From contig OV884013.1 in assembly GCA_930367205.1 (NCBI GenBank), forward strand, positions 113,789,475-113,853,474: 64,000 nt of DNA, written 5' to 3'. The notes beneath the pieces are model-generated. The model saw nothing but the letters and a program-made list of their open reading frames with translations, made no database searches and was not told where the DNA came from. Positions 23,824 to 35,199 of this stretch are shown here, piece after piece. How positions within the stretch are numbered: the stretch's first letter is position 1; every line of letters begins with the position of its first letter. A program made the translations under genes and the position numbers. The stretch comes from Acanthosoma haemorrhoidale (taxonomy: Eukaryota > Arthropoda > Insecta > Hemiptera > Acanthosomatidae).

Positions 23824-24340
23824 TGGACGTTATAATTAGCGACATTCATTACTTGGGATTATAGGATCGGATTTCAATCTTATATCGTTTTAATCGAATG
23901 TTTTCTTTTTAATTGTCACTGTGTCTTGGTCCCAACTCATAAACTGAGGAGTTTATTGGCCATCTTTTACGGAAATATGATTGCGCTTAATTCCTCGTTT
24001 AAATGATAGGGGATTTCTGTCTTTCATTATAGAGGAATGTAGAAAATCCCTTGGTATTTCGTATGGAAAAACAAAAACCACATCGCAATCAATGGAAGAA
24101 ATTTTGTTCAAAATTAGAAAGATAAATGTGAAAAGTTTTTTTTTTTTTTGAATCAGAAACTTTAATTTCATCGCCTACTAAAAATTATTAAAAAATACTT
24201 TTTATTTTAATATCGTGTAATTCATTAATTAATGACACACAGGAAAAAATACATTCAAACATAAGTATACCTAAGTCAATATCCATTCTACCAATAGTGC
24301 AAGACTTTCATACAGCCTTCAATTTAGTTTTTCCAGAATT

Positions 24341-24600
24341 ATGAACTCAAATTTAATTTTTTTGAATTCTATTCGAAGAAGGAAACCAAGGCCGTCGCAA
24401 GGAAAGTCTTCAAAGATAAGAATTACTTTTTAAAAAACCACTCCATATTTTTCTGGAAGTTTTTTGTGATTATTGTTCAGAATACTTTTCAAATCCCAAA
24501 TCGGACAAGGCTTTATTCTTTTTAACTAAACATTATTAATTGTGAAATTGAAATATAAACTGTGAATAATAACTATCAGTATTGTTCGAAGGCATTAAAT
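24341..24600 (+). repeat. Diverged direct duplication, copy 1
   Basis: It aligns with 25302-25560 over about 250 bases with many small indels. Shared blocks include AAGGCCGT, GCAAGGAAAG, CACTCCATATTTTTCT, TCAAATCCCAAATCGG and AATATTGT.C.AAGGCATT. It has no coding potential and could be an uncharacterised interspersed repeat. Confidence 0.7.
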
Positions 24601-25301
24601 TTTATTTGTTGAAACCCTAAGATCATCGAATCAATACGTAGACTCTTTGGCCAAACTCTTGCAAGGACTGTAAGCAGCTGAAGACACTCGTGCTAAACTA
24701 GTTGGTACAGCACCCGACCAGTGAATTTCCTCTCCTTTGCTTACAATTATAGATAACATCAGGATCTATGCAGCGATAAACATTGACAGTTTAAACAAGT
24801 AAAGTTTTAAATTGCCAATAATAGGAGTCGCCATTATTCTTCTTCCTTTCTACGGAGGTAAAATACCATTCAGCTGTATATCATTGACAAAAGTGAGGTA
24901 GCTGATCCTTGAATCAAAGAGTTAAATTAGAAAAAATGAAAGAAACGAACCCGAACGGAATACTGAGACGACACCTCGGCAGTGGATAGGTGTCACCGCA
25001 GACAAAGGGCCAAGGTCGCGACCCTCGCTGGATGTTTAGGGTCTGCCCTATCTCGGCAATTTATCGACGAGGGTCCAACCCTTCCTGTAGATAGGATGTT
25101 GCTAGCCTATTGTGTCATCCTGCAGAAGGATGGAATAATGATGAGGCCGCCGACAACTTTACAGGCTCTCTCTCACGGTGTCGGGGGTTAGATAATAACT
25201 CCAGGAATAATTACAGGATCGCTCAAAGAACGGTTTCAAAGGATTACATTAAACACTTTAACTGGGATTAGAAGACGTGATAACTTTTACAGCCCTCAAT
25301 T

Positions 25302-25560
25302 ATGAACAAAAATTTTAATTTTTGGAATTGTATATAAAGAAAACGAAGGCCGTTGCAAGGAAAGGCTTCAACGATAAGAGCTACTTTAAAAAAAAACACT
25401 CCATATTTTTCTAGATTTTTTTTACGGTCATTCTTCAAAAGCATTCAGAATACTTTCAAATCCCAAATCGGGGATTGCATTACTTATTAAATATTATTAA
25501 TTGTCAAGAAATATATACACTTAGTAATAATTATCAATATTGTCCAAAGGCATTTGAGAC
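25302..25560 (+). repeat. Diverged direct duplication, copy 2
   Basis: Partner of 24341-24600, about 960 bases downstream in the same orientation. The divergence (tens of substitutions and indels) indicates an old event. Confidence 0.7.
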
Positions 25561-26728
25561 CCTGTGCCACCCTAAGTCTAATTAAGTGCGATCTATCACG
25601 ATATTGAGGATTTTGATACGACTGCTAAACGTTTGCTAAAGCCCAGACTGCAATAACTGTATTCGTTATAATTCTAGAATTTGTATTCTACTGTATAGGG
25701 TATTTTTAGTTTTCAACGCGTGGTTGCGATATCTATCGGTACCAACATGTGTTACGTAAAGCTTACGTTTTTAAGTCAGACAGAAGACTGAAATGACAAC
25801 AATATACAGAATGGTTTATGAAAACCGAGGGAATTCCAAAACAAACTTGTTGAGCAACGTCTTGGACTTTTTTTGAATGTATTTCACCTGAGCTGTGCGG
25901 AATTCACAAATACAGGCAGGCAGATTATTTAATCTTTACCTGTCTGAAAGTAGACTTGCTTTCATAATTAAAATCTAAAGACAGAAACAGAAGTCAACGT
26001 GGAGCCGTCTACCCGCTCAAGGGCAGCCTTTGTTGGCCAACTAACACTAATCCATTGTTTTCAAACTAACACTAAGTGACGCTAACTGACACTAAATCGT
26101 ACGGTGGACAGAAAGGCCATTGTCGTGGATTCCTCCACGCTGGGCGAGCAGGCAAACATCCAGAGAATGTTTGCATTCCTTCTTCTAATGTGTGTAGTGT
26201 ACTCAAGTACTCTGGGAAAGGGTAAAATGAACAAAAATAGAAACCGATCGAAGATACTTTATTATTTTCAAATATATACGAAAAATATGAAAACATGAAG
26301 GGAAGAAAAAATCGACACGTCTATTACGACGTCATAGCTATTACGTTACTTAAGATAATAACTAACCCCCCCCCGTATGGTTAAAGTCAGTGGCGCTTTA
26401 ACAAGTTGTAGCATTTTACGAAAAAATTAATAAGACAATAAAGTTGATGGGTATGATAAAAACTGTAATAAAATGTGAACGATCTTTCACTGTTAGATTT
26501 AATGGATCTGATTATGAAATTGTATTAATGAAATGAAAAAATAACTTTATACTGGGACATTGGCAGGAACAAATAAATATGTGTAACCCCCCCCCCTCCA
26601 AAAAGAAAACAATAATATGTACTGCCCCTGTGATTAGCTTAAAATGGTAAAACGTTGCTGTAATATATTAAAAGTAGGAAATGAATAATAACGACAAATT
26701 ATGATTTGTTTTGTTTAAGCTAGCTAAG

Positions 26729-26748
26729 TCTAGATCAAAAGATCTAGA
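26729..26748. repeat. 8-bp palindrome around AAAA
   Basis: TCTAGATC at 26729-26736 and GATCTAGA at 26741-26748 are perfect reverse complements. It is a small hairpin candidate only. Confidence 0.55.
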
Positions 26749-27170
26749 GAGAGTAAGAGAACGAAGCAGAACGAGTTCCGAACATTTGCTGCTCGGATCA
26801 TAAAAGAACGGTCTAAGGAAGCAGATCTGTCATTAATATCGTTAAAATAATTTCAATATAAGTAATTTTAAAGTTCCATTCATAGTAATAAGTCACGAAG
26901 AAGACTATAGAAGGGATCCAACCGAACCTTATAATGAATATTTGAGAGTTAACTACACAAACCGACAGAGCAGAATTTTTAGAAATTTGGTTTAGGTACT
27001 TAGAATTATTTTATTTTTAATGCTATTTGCAGCGACCAATAGTTAAACAATAAAATCAAGTAACTAAATTAAGAAATTCGATTTATCCCTTCACTGTTAG
27101 TAGTTCAATTCCTCCTGGACAATGAGCTGTGCTAAAGGACCATTTGGGGTATATTTATACTAATATCAAA

Positions 27171-27525
27171 AAGTTGAGCCCCATCACCTTTATTAGAGTC
27201 AGTTCAGTCCAGTCATGTATAATGTGTATCATTATACTTGTTTATTCCATTATATAATTTTTAATAAAATTACCACTGTACCGAAACAACCAACCTCCAC
27301 CGAGGCTTCCCACACCCCTTAATCCTCTCACACCACCTTCAAGCAGGTACTCCTAGTATAAGGATCCGATTAACCTAAATATTCTATATTTTTCCCTCAT
27401 CCTGAATTTCTAACTAGAGAGCTTAGAAAAAAAAAATATCATAACCTGTATATAATGTAGCGACGCCACAGGAAATACCAAAATAATTTTAAATAGATTC
27501 GCCTGAAAATCTATAATTGTATAAT
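27171..27525 (+). mobile_element. LINE-C 3' UTR interrupted by a LINE-B1 tail
   Basis: LINE-C sequence begins at the hairpin region (GTTGAGCCCCATCACCTT, one stem base changed) and runs TCAGTTCAGTCCAGTCATG, CATTATACTTGTTTATTCC. After AATAAAATTA it is broken by the LINE-B1 tail (about 27271-27438) and resumes ATATCATAACCTGTATATAA, TGTAGCGACGCCACAGG, ending near 27525. No ORF2 sequence remains. Confidence 0.7.
27271..27438 (+). mobile_element. LINE-B1 tail nested in LINE-C
   Basis: CACTGTACCGAAACAACCAA, CACCGAGGCTTCCCACA, CACCACCTTCAAGCAGGTAC and CTAGAGAGCTTAG plus A10 match the B1 3' UTRs at 8700 and 4310. It is 5'-truncated to UTR only. Confidence 0.75.
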
Positions 27526-27540
27526 ATAAAAAATAAACAA

Positions 27541-27880
27541 AGTATCGTATATCTGGGCATTAAAATGGGCCACCTCTGTTTTAGCGGCCATTTTACCAGG
27601 AAGTTGAAACAAACACGTACGAAGTCTTACCGGCTTACGCACTTGCTATCTTCCCCCAATTTATGTCTGCGCCTAAAGCTCATGATTTACAAGAACATAC
27701 TCAGGCCTGCTCTGCTGTACGGTGCACAGATTTTTAGTCATTTAACTGAAGCGACATCAAAGCGACTCCAACAATTTCAAAAAGAGATACTCATGAAAGT
27801 GGTCAGATATACTACCAACAAATTCCACGAGGACTTTGAGCTGCCCACGGTAGATGAATCCATTCACCGTAGACCTATCA
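27541..27880 (+). pseudogene. LINE-A reverse transcriptase C-terminal fragment
   Basis: One continuous frame of about 113 codons. In order: the RT end motif VYLGIKMGHLCF; a basic linker; LSSPNLCLRLKLMIYKNILR then PALLYGAQIFSHLTEA, the conserved helix found after the RT thumb of jockey-like LINEs; KRLQQFQKEILMKVVRYT; and FELPTVDESIHRR. The catalytic FADD motif lies upstream of the truncation. The reading frame runs on into the antisense insertion, so the natural C-terminus is lost in this frame. It acts as a reference for the damaged copies at 4531 and 33536. Confidence 0.8.
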
Positions 27881-27887
27881 ATTTTTT

Positions 27888-28023
27888 TTTTAAACTCCTT
27901 TATTCAACAACATTTTTACAACTTAGGATCAAAATTCAATGAACAATATTTACAACGTTCTCCTCGTGCTGCATGCGCATATGCATTTGAAGGAGGTAAT
28001 ATTTACAAAAACAAAATTTTGTA
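27888..28023 (-). mobile_element. Antisense LINE-A tail inserted in LINE-A ORF2
   Basis: It begins with a T run (the A tail on the minus strand) and continues ACTCCTTTATTCAACAACAT, then CATATGCATTTGAAGGAGG, the complement of the LINE-A tail CCTTCGAATGCAT..GC.TATGCAG. The insertion is flanked by TATCAATTTTTT at 27876-27887 and 28024-28035, a 12-bp target duplication. It postdates the copy it interrupts. Confidence 0.75.
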
Positions 28024-28411
28024 TATCAATTTTTTCGATTCGCTACAGTGCATGACAAACCCAGTGTTCAACCCGATTACGCCCCCCCCCCCGCTCCGTT
28101 CACCCATCGATGGCAGCCAGCAGTCGAGGCAGGAACGTTATAGTTTCTAAGTTAGTACGTAAATTTAGTTTTAGTCCCTTTATTGTAACCCGAAGGTGAC
28201 CCCCATCACCTAGTCCAGTCTTTTTTTTGTGTAATTTTAACCATAGAAAGTATGTTATTTTAACATATGCACTCCTTAAAATGCATAAGTTATGCAGTAA
28301 AAGGAGCAACCCTTAGATTTACAGAAAATTATATTCATTTTTTTAAATAATACTAATATGGGTTCAGACAAAGAAAATTTTAGACAAAGCTAACCGGGAG
28401 ATTAAATACAA

Positions 28412-28889
28412 CGAGCTATATGATTTTCAATTGTCTGTGATACCTTTAACTGTTCTACAATCTCTCGCACAGTTATATGACCGATTCAATTATGGCGTTC
28501 ATTTTGTCATCATCAACCTCAGGAGGACGAACAGAATGTTGGTCATCTTTCAGTAAAAAATCTCCTGAAATTTTTTTTAACCAATTCTGACACGAGCGTT
28601 CTGTTAAACAATCAACGCTATAAACTTCACATATCTCTTTGTGAACCTCAGCCGCTTTCTTGCCTTTATGAGAATAAAAAAGTAAAATGTGTCGAAAATG
28701 CTTATTTTTGCACTCCATGTTAAAAGTGACAGTTGTAAAGAAAATTACACGTAATTTCTTTTTATAGCAGCCTAAAGGTATCGAGTAGCAAATCTCAAAA
28801 TAAAAAAATGTAACATTGACAAAAAAATAACTTAACAAACATAACGCTATCTACTGTTGCAAACCGAAATCACTTTGTTGCCAAGCCGA
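28412..28889 (-). mobile_element. mariner element, 5' half
   Basis: Right edge: a terminal repeat reading (minus strand) TCGGCTTGGCAACAAAGTG then ATTTCGGTTTGC, as at the left ends of the mariners at 32068 and 51010, with TA at 28890-28891. The left edge is lost soon after the helix-turn-helix region, near the CAATTGAAAATCATAT block. So only the 5' half survives. Confidence 0.8.
28417..28734 (-). pseudogene. mariner transposase N-terminal fragment
   Basis: The frame begins with MECKNKHFRHILLFYSHKGK, the usual mariner N-terminus, and continues with KKAAEVHKEICEVYSVDCLT and ERSCQNWLKKISGDF, the paired helix-turn-helix DNA-binding domain, ending around EVDDDKMNAIIES. The start Met is at 28718-28720 on the minus strand by comparison with the other two copies. 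The whole catalytic domain (three Asp) is missing. The upstream extension of the open frame is non-coding 5' leader. Confidence 0.8.
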
Positions 28890-30059
28890 TAAACTCAACG
28901 TACAAAGTAAGAGAGGTTTTCATGTATTTTGTTCCTTTTTACTGGCTGTAGATTAAGCGAATGGTTTAAAGTTAAAACGGCCACAGTCGCTGCACATTCG
29001 CCTTGTGCACTCCGGACAGAGGAAATGGGTTTGCACCCCGCTGCGAGCCTTCTTGGCTTACACGCCATCAGCTGCGAGTCACATTAATTCTGCTCGTTTG
29101 AGCCAAACTAAACCAATTACATAAAACGTAATTTACTTTCGAGCAGGTATCACCGCAATTGTCTGTAGTGGGCATATTGAAAGTAGAAATTATTCGGTGT
29201 GTTCTATTCGAGATAGTATGTTCTGTTAATTGCTACACTTATTTATAAAGTTAGCCTAAAACAATTTATTCCGATAAATGAAACTGATGTTTTTCAGTTC
29301 CTAGAAATAGATGAATAAATAAATATATAAATGTATTCTTCATAATACATTTTGTGCCGTTCTTTTAAAGTACTTTAGCGATATTTGAATAAACTGACGT
29401 CGAGGATCAGGGCTAAATTTTGACAGGTATCGAACTATTTTAGTTCCTATACTCATTATTGTGTTTTTATATGTTTTTAAAATATACAGTGTAGTTAATA
29501 AAAAAATATCTGATATAATAGCGAGGGAACTGATACTCGGGACAACCGTTGATAGTCCATGACAAAAGGTTATTTAATTCTTTGAAGAAAAAAAATGAAG
29601 AATTTTTGCTTTATTCTGAATAAGTTTTTAATGAAAAATGTTAAAATTTTATTTTAAGTAATTATCTATATTCTTGAAATATATATAGATGAAAGGAAAT
29701 TTCTCTATCAAAATATCTTAGCATTTTCTTCAATGTTATGAGAACGAAAATGTCTTGAAAGTCATTGAACTACTAAAGTATTTTTAAAATTAAATGCAAA
29801 TAAATCCTGATCAGGAATGCCATCAAAAGTGTCTTTTAATCCCTTCTGCGCAGGCGAAACGATTACCAGTGTTTTTCAATGTCTCCCGAGCTATTGTAAC
29901 AATGTATATTATTGTAAACACCGTATGAATGAAATCGTTCGAAAAGCCAAAAACATCTGCAATTAGAAACAAGAGAGAAACAATTGAAAATAGTAAAATA
30001 AATCGTGGGTCCCATCTTACCCTGGCAGAGTGCTACGCCACCCAAGTACAAGAAGGTTT
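28890..30059. other. Unassigned interval
   Basis: AT-rich DNA without recognisable genes or repeats. Confidence 0.45.
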
Positions 30060-30079
30060 AAAAAAAAAAAAAAAAAAAA

Positions 30080-30330
30080 AACGCCAAGCACTTTAGTCTT
30101 AGGTTCTAGTTGTAGGTTTAGTTTGTAAGTCTTCCCCAATTTGTAAATAGAAGGTGAGCCCCATCACCTAGTATTATATTCATTGCATTGTTATTTCAAC
30201 CACAACATGTATTGTTATGTAACCCAACCTACTTCGAATGCATCAGCGCATCACAGAAAGAGGAGAAATTTTAAATAGAATTTTGTAAAATTGTAAAATG
30301 TTAATAAATTCAGGGGTTAAGGGAAAAAAT
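30080..30330 (+). mobile_element. LINE-A 3' UTR fragment
   Basis: TTTAGTCTTAGGTTCTAGTT, the perfect hairpin AGGTGAGCCCCATCACCT (30152-30169), CCTACTTCGAATGCATCAGC and a terminal TTCAGGGGTTAAGGG plus A6 match other LINE-A tails. It sits directly after a 22-base A run (30060-30081) that belongs to something upstream, again a LINE landing at an A run. Confidence 0.75.
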
Positions 30331-32067
30331 GAAATAAAAAAATAAGTTAAGTACCGTATGAGGACATTCGTCTTCGCCTGGCACACACATGCTTTAATTT
30401 TGTCAAATTTTCTATTGATTTATGAAGTGTTTATTAACAGTTTTACAACATATTTGAATAATTTATAACTATGGTCGCCTATTGTCAGTTGACATTATGA
30501 GATAATTCTAATCACTTAAGTTCAATCGAAGCTTGGAGAGGGTTTTGAACAAGTGCGCCGAGGGCGGGAAAGGGATGGCGGGAAGGTGGTATCGAGAACA
30601 GCAGTCAGGCAGCACTGTACAGCAAGTAGTAGCTCAGCGCCATCTCTCCCACAACAACTCAACCAGCCTCAATATTAACAATCTTTGTTTTATTTTGTTA
30701 TTTGTCATCTCAAAGGGGTTCGCATCCCGAGAAATACAATCAGAACATATGCCCTCATCTATTTTAGAAAATTGCTGTTTTGCACAAGATAGAAAATTGT
30801 ATGTCCAATCTGTTCAAATGCAAATCGATAAATTTATTCAAAATAATTAAACAGTAAGAACTTTGTAGATGTATTTGTACAGTATACATCTAAAGTGAAA
30901 ATACATATATACAATATATACACCACTCAAGACACAACATATATATAACAAATAATTATTTTTTTTCACCATGATGTTGAACCTTAATGAAACGTTTTTT
31001 TTTTATAATTAATATTTCAAAAAGTACGAATTTTGTATTGTTAACGTGGAAGCAAAGACGCAAAATTGTTTAAAACAGAGATATTTCTCTCTTAATAAAC
31101 TCATTAATTAACTACTGATGCTTACACGTGAGTTATGGAATTGGCTTCATGCAAAACTTCAAACGAATTTTATAAAATAACGTATTCAATAGAAGAAAAA
31201 TAAAATCATCGAAACCCTAAAAAAGTTATGAAAACTGGATATTGTCATGTGCGACGAAGGATTTTAATTAATTTCATACAACAAACAATAAAACAATTAG
31301 ACAAACATTATTATTTGAATGTCAATATGTTTAGGCAGAACGTTTTACCAGCGGCTCGCCTGTTTCTCCACGGTTAAGTCTTTCCTGAACAAACTTTCTT
31401 ACCAATCCTAGAAACAGTTTAATAAGTGAATTATCGACAGTAAGGGCTGAAAGTGTGGGCCAGCCCTCCAAATAGTTGCGGCACCCTCATGCAGATAGCA
31501 CCACCGCACGGCACTCTCTCCTCTCTTATAATGTCTGCTTGTTTATTTATTTTTTATATTATATACATTTATATTTATTATTATATATCTGATTATATTG
31601 TTATATATCTATTTATATTGTTATATATGCACAGCGTGTCATCTGGAGCTAGTTCCATTATCTTGTTATATGTGACCCTCTCAGAGCAATATTTTCTCAA
31701 TATTTATATTTTCATTCACTAACATTATTTTCTTCAATTATTAACTGAGTTGATATACTTTTCAATGTGTTTATAGAAACTGATAGAGACTGGATATCCG
31801 ATATTTAAATGATGCAAATATTCTCATGCTAACGTACAATGCATCGTGACTAAAACCAAAACACTTATGTCTTCGCTCTTCAATGTCACTAAAGTATTTA
31901 TTACAGTGCGTACACATAAAAATAATAAAACTAATAACTACAACAACAAAAAAAAAGAAGACCATCAACCATTTGAAGATTATCCATAACGACGCTTTTC
32001 CTACCAACGCCTCTTTCATAAAAAAATCTATTAAAATCAGCCTAGAAGGTATTATTAGGTAAAATTA
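30331..32067. other. Unassigned interval
   Basis: No gene recognised. A stretch at 31545-31640 is made of TATATT-type low-complexity repeats, which also explains the Tyr/Ile-rich frame at 31453-31722. Confidence 0.5.
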
Positions 32068-32858
32068 TTGGGTTGGCACCAAAGTGATTTCGGTTTGCAA
32101 CAGTAGATAGCGTTATGTTTGTTTCGTTATTCTTTTGTCAATGTTAGAATTTTTTTCTTTTGAGATTTGGTAGTCGATACCTTTAGGCTGCTACAGAAAG
32201 AAATTCCGTGTAATTTTGTTTACAACTGTCAGTTTTAACATGGAGTGCAAAAAAAAAGCATTTTCGACACATTTTACTTTTTTATTTTCGTAAAGGCAAG
32301 AAAGCGGCTGAGGCTCACAAAGAGATATGTGAAGTTTATAGCGTTGATTGTTTAACGGAACGCACGTGTCAGAATTGGTTTAAAAAAGTTCGCTCAGGAG
32401 ATTTTTCACTGAAAGATGACCAACGTTCTTGGTCGACCTTCTGAAGTTGATGATGACGAAATGAAAGCCATAATTGAATCGAATCGTCATATAAATGTGC
32501 AAGAGATTGCAAACAATTGAAAATCATATAAGACATCTTGGACGAAGCTCGATATTTGGGTAACGTCGCATCCCCCATACAGTCCCGACCTTGCACCATC
32601 GGATTATCATTTATTTCGAAGTTTACAAAATTTCTTAAATGGTAAAAATTTCAGAAATAACTATGACCTCAAATCGCACTTGGTTGAGTTTATTCCTGAT
32701 AAGTTGCCAGAAGTTCTATGAGCGCGGGATCACGAAGTTAGCAGAAAGATGGCAAAAGGTCAGCGAACAAAACGGAAGATATTTGACTGATTAGAGTTCA
32801 TTTTTTGTATAGAAAAAATTCAGTTCTTTTACCGAAATTACTTTCTTGCCAACCTCAA
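32068..32858 (+). mobile_element. mariner element with both termini, internally deleted
   Basis: Left terminus TTGGGTTGGCACCAAAGTG and right terminus CTTTCTTGCCAACCTCAA are imperfect inverted repeats, and TA flanks both ends (32066-32067, 32859-32860). At 791 bases it is well short of the roughly 1.3 kb of complete mariners; the central part of the transposase is deleted. Confidence 0.85.
32240..32790 (+). pseudogene. mariner transposase relic
   Basis: The start codon at 32240 is followed within six codons by an extra A in an A run, so the natural frame is lost at once. Continuing in the shifted frame gives KKAAEAHKEICEVYSVDCLT, ERTCQNWFKKVRSGDFSLKD, then a further insertion at CGTTCTTGG. 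After the deletion, VTSHPPYSPDLAPSDYHLF retains the third catalytic Asp (APSD). The first and second catalytic Asp are in the deleted part. The C-terminal NYDLKSHLVEF block is present. Clearly inactive. Confidence 0.8.
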
Positions 32859-32860
32859 TA

Positions 32861-33524
32861 TTTTTTAGTTACATCACCTAACGTGTCTTTAACCGTCGGA
32901 AAAGCAATAAGAATTTCAATGCTGTTTGAAATTAAAACCTCACCATCAGGACTTAAGCGTCCCAATCGCTGACCATTGCCTTTGAGATAAATAAAAAAAA
33001 AATACTATTGAAATGGTCTGGACTAAATTACTCAAGTGATTCTATTTATCAGCAACTCAAATCCTGTCTCTATGACAACTGTAAATATCCACTGAACGGA
33101 ATCAGACAATTCAATCTGAAAATTTTCAGTTAACAAATATTTCTCCGACTTGTTTCAAGATATTTTATCGAAAACATTCAGAGCAGAGCCACTCCTTCAA
33201 ATAGCTTGTCTTGTATTGCCTATCTATTGCGTTTATATTTTAATAAATTGTAAGCATGATACATGAAATTAAGCTATAAAATAAATACTTTATGCAGCTT
33301 GTCATTGAGTTATCTGCAGTCGGTGTGAAATAAATTATCAGCTTGAAGGGACATGCAAAGGTTAGATCAATCATGAGCGTATCAGTGCGACACTATCAAG
33401 AAGAAAGGTTTCTATCTCATCTGATGTGTGATGGCTATTAATCAAATCATATCATAGACAATGATGTCTACGGTAACAATATCATTAAGTTAGCTACAAT
33501 TAAAAAAAAGGTATCTTTGTTGTT
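32861..33524. other. Unassigned interval
   Basis: Nothing recognisable between the mariner and the LINE-A copy. Confidence 0.45.
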
Positions 33525-33535
33525 TTCAAATATGT

Positions 33536-34093
33536 TTTTTTTTTTTTTTTTTTTTTTTCATAACCTCTCTTTATTAATAGTATACAATGAACAAAATAAA
33601 TAATTTTTGATTTACATATTTCTCCTCGTTCTGCATACACAGATGCATTCGAAGGAGGGCATAGATACAATACGATCAGTTTGTTGTTAAAAAGTAAAAA
33701 CACATACACTACACTCGGTGATGAGGCTCACCTTCAGATTACACCCTAGAAACACTAAAACACTAAAAACTGAACCTAGAACCTAAGACTAAAGCGTTCC
33801 AGCCGCGACAGCGTCCTGCCATCGATTGGGAACGGAGTGGGGGTTATCGTGTTAAACACCGGGTTTGTCAAGTATTGCAGAGAGTCGAAAACTTTGATAT
33901 GTCTACGTTGGATGAATTCATTCACCGTAGGCAAATCAAAGATCTCGTAAAGCTCAATGTTGCTCCGCTGCTCGAATGAAGTACCTCTGACCACTTTCAT
34001 CAGTATACCGTTTTGGAATTGTTGGAGTCGCCGAGCTGTCGTATACGTCAGATAACGAAAAAGCTGTGCACCATACAGAAGAGTAGGCACCGC
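33536..34093 (-). mobile_element. LINE-A insertion with 11-bp target duplication
   Basis: On the minus strand it runs from the RT connector (PTLLYGAQLFRYLTYTTARR) through the 3' UTR to a long A tail (T run at 33536-33559). TTCAAATATGT is present at 33525-33535 and 34094-34104, framing the element exactly. This is the clearest LINE insertion in the window. The UTR keeps the hairpin region (TGATGAGGCTCACCTTCAG on the plus strand). Confidence 0.85.
33776..34093 (-). pseudogene. LINE-A ORF2 C-terminus, open frame
   Basis: About 106 codons without a stop: PTLLYGAQLFRYLTYTTARR, LQQFQNGILMKVVRGTSFEQ, IFDLPTVNEFIQRRHIKVFD, SLQYLTNPVFNTITPTPFP. It is the least damaged family A C-terminal end, consistent with a young insertion. 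Only the part downstream of RT is present. Confidence 0.8.
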
Positions 34094-34104
34094 TTCAAAT
34101 ATGT

Positions 34105-35194
34105 ACACGCGGATTTTTTTAAATGTTAGATCTAGCCACGTGGAGTCTCAAAAGGAAGTTTCATTTAATGAACCAATGACATGGTACATGACTAATCGTG
34201 AACGTCATAAATTAATTATTAATTGAATAAAAATCACATATAGAATATCTGATTAAAGTCTTAAATTCATTGATTAATAATATCTAATTTGTGTTTTAGT
34301 ATTTTCTAACTATAATTACAGTCATTTTAATTGTCATTAAAATCGTTTGACTCGCATCATCAGCTCATGATTGATGTAGTTATGTAGCAACAGCATTAGC
34401 ATTTGATACTCCATGGAACTGCCGTGCTAAATATCATGACCCTAGGTCAAACTGTGGTTTCGATGAAGTTTCGAATACGATTTGAAACTTTAGAAAATAC
34501 CTTTCTCAAGGCAGTATACAAAAATCAGCTAATGAGAGCTCAACTTTAAATTCCATATCAAAAATAAAACAAAAATGTATTCGTTCAATCTAGTCCTGGA
34601 GAAATTTCAAGATAATTGCATTCCGGTAAAAGTTATTAGGCCTTTCACAAGGAATTTATCAAATTAACCAACCCCCCTCCCTGTTAATTACCTTCAATCT
34701 TTGATAATTATCCTTGATAATGGATAGCTCCCTGGATAAATACACTGTACTAATTTATTTATAATTATACACTTACAATAATAATAATAATATTGCCGTA
34801 AAAGATTATCTCATCTGAAATTAACCATTTTACCTTCGAGCTAATTACACTACTCAGCGGATTTAATTTAAACTCTTCTCAACGTAGAACTAATTTATTT
34901 TAATTTCTCCGGAACTCCCCGAACGAACTTCAAAGAAGACTGTTAAGTTTTTGAATCATATGATTACCTTTTTTTTTGCTATTATGTGCTACTGTTAAAA
35001 TGATAATGTGGCGTCGAAAGTATGTTCACATTTCGGGGAACTTGTGGTGACGGGTTTGATTCCCGAGTACCCTATTGGGTCTGGACGTTTCCTCAAACTA
35101 GTAAGGACAAATGTGGACGGCTATCTTAGTAAAATAACTCTTCATTCCAGCCTGCGAAAACAAACGTCATCTGGAATACGATTAAACAATTAAA
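34105..35194. other. Unassigned interval
   Basis: No gene seen. Near 35035-35062 a T-arm-like sequence (CGGG TTTGATT CCCG) appears without a supporting cloverleaf. Confidence 0.45.
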
Positions 35195-35199
35195 GCGTC

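Larger units (their letters stand above)
22300..27170. other. Gene-free stretch with small duplications
   Basis: No gene is recognisable. It includes a 22550-22880 patch of higher GC without coding signature, a 71-bp tandem duplication (23682), a diverged 250-bp duplication (24341/25302), A runs near 23387-23407 and 23569-23582, and C runs at 26366-26374 and 26587-26596. Confidence 0.5.
27541..28310 (+). mobile_element. LINE-A copy with nested antisense LINE-A tail
   Basis: It starts in RT (VYLGIKMGHLCFSG) and has the best ORF2 end of family A in the window. At 27888 it is broken by a short antisense insertion of the same family (27888-28023), then resumes with FFDSLQCMTNPVFN and a C11 run at 28082-28092. 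The 3' UTR has AGGTGACCCCCATCACCT (28193-28210) and TAGTCCAGTC. Its A tail has decayed. Confidence 0.8.

Noticed and set aside
35022..35070. T-arm-like CGGG TTTGATT CCCG
   Set aside because: A 4-bp stem only, without an A box at a suitable distance or acceptor pairing.
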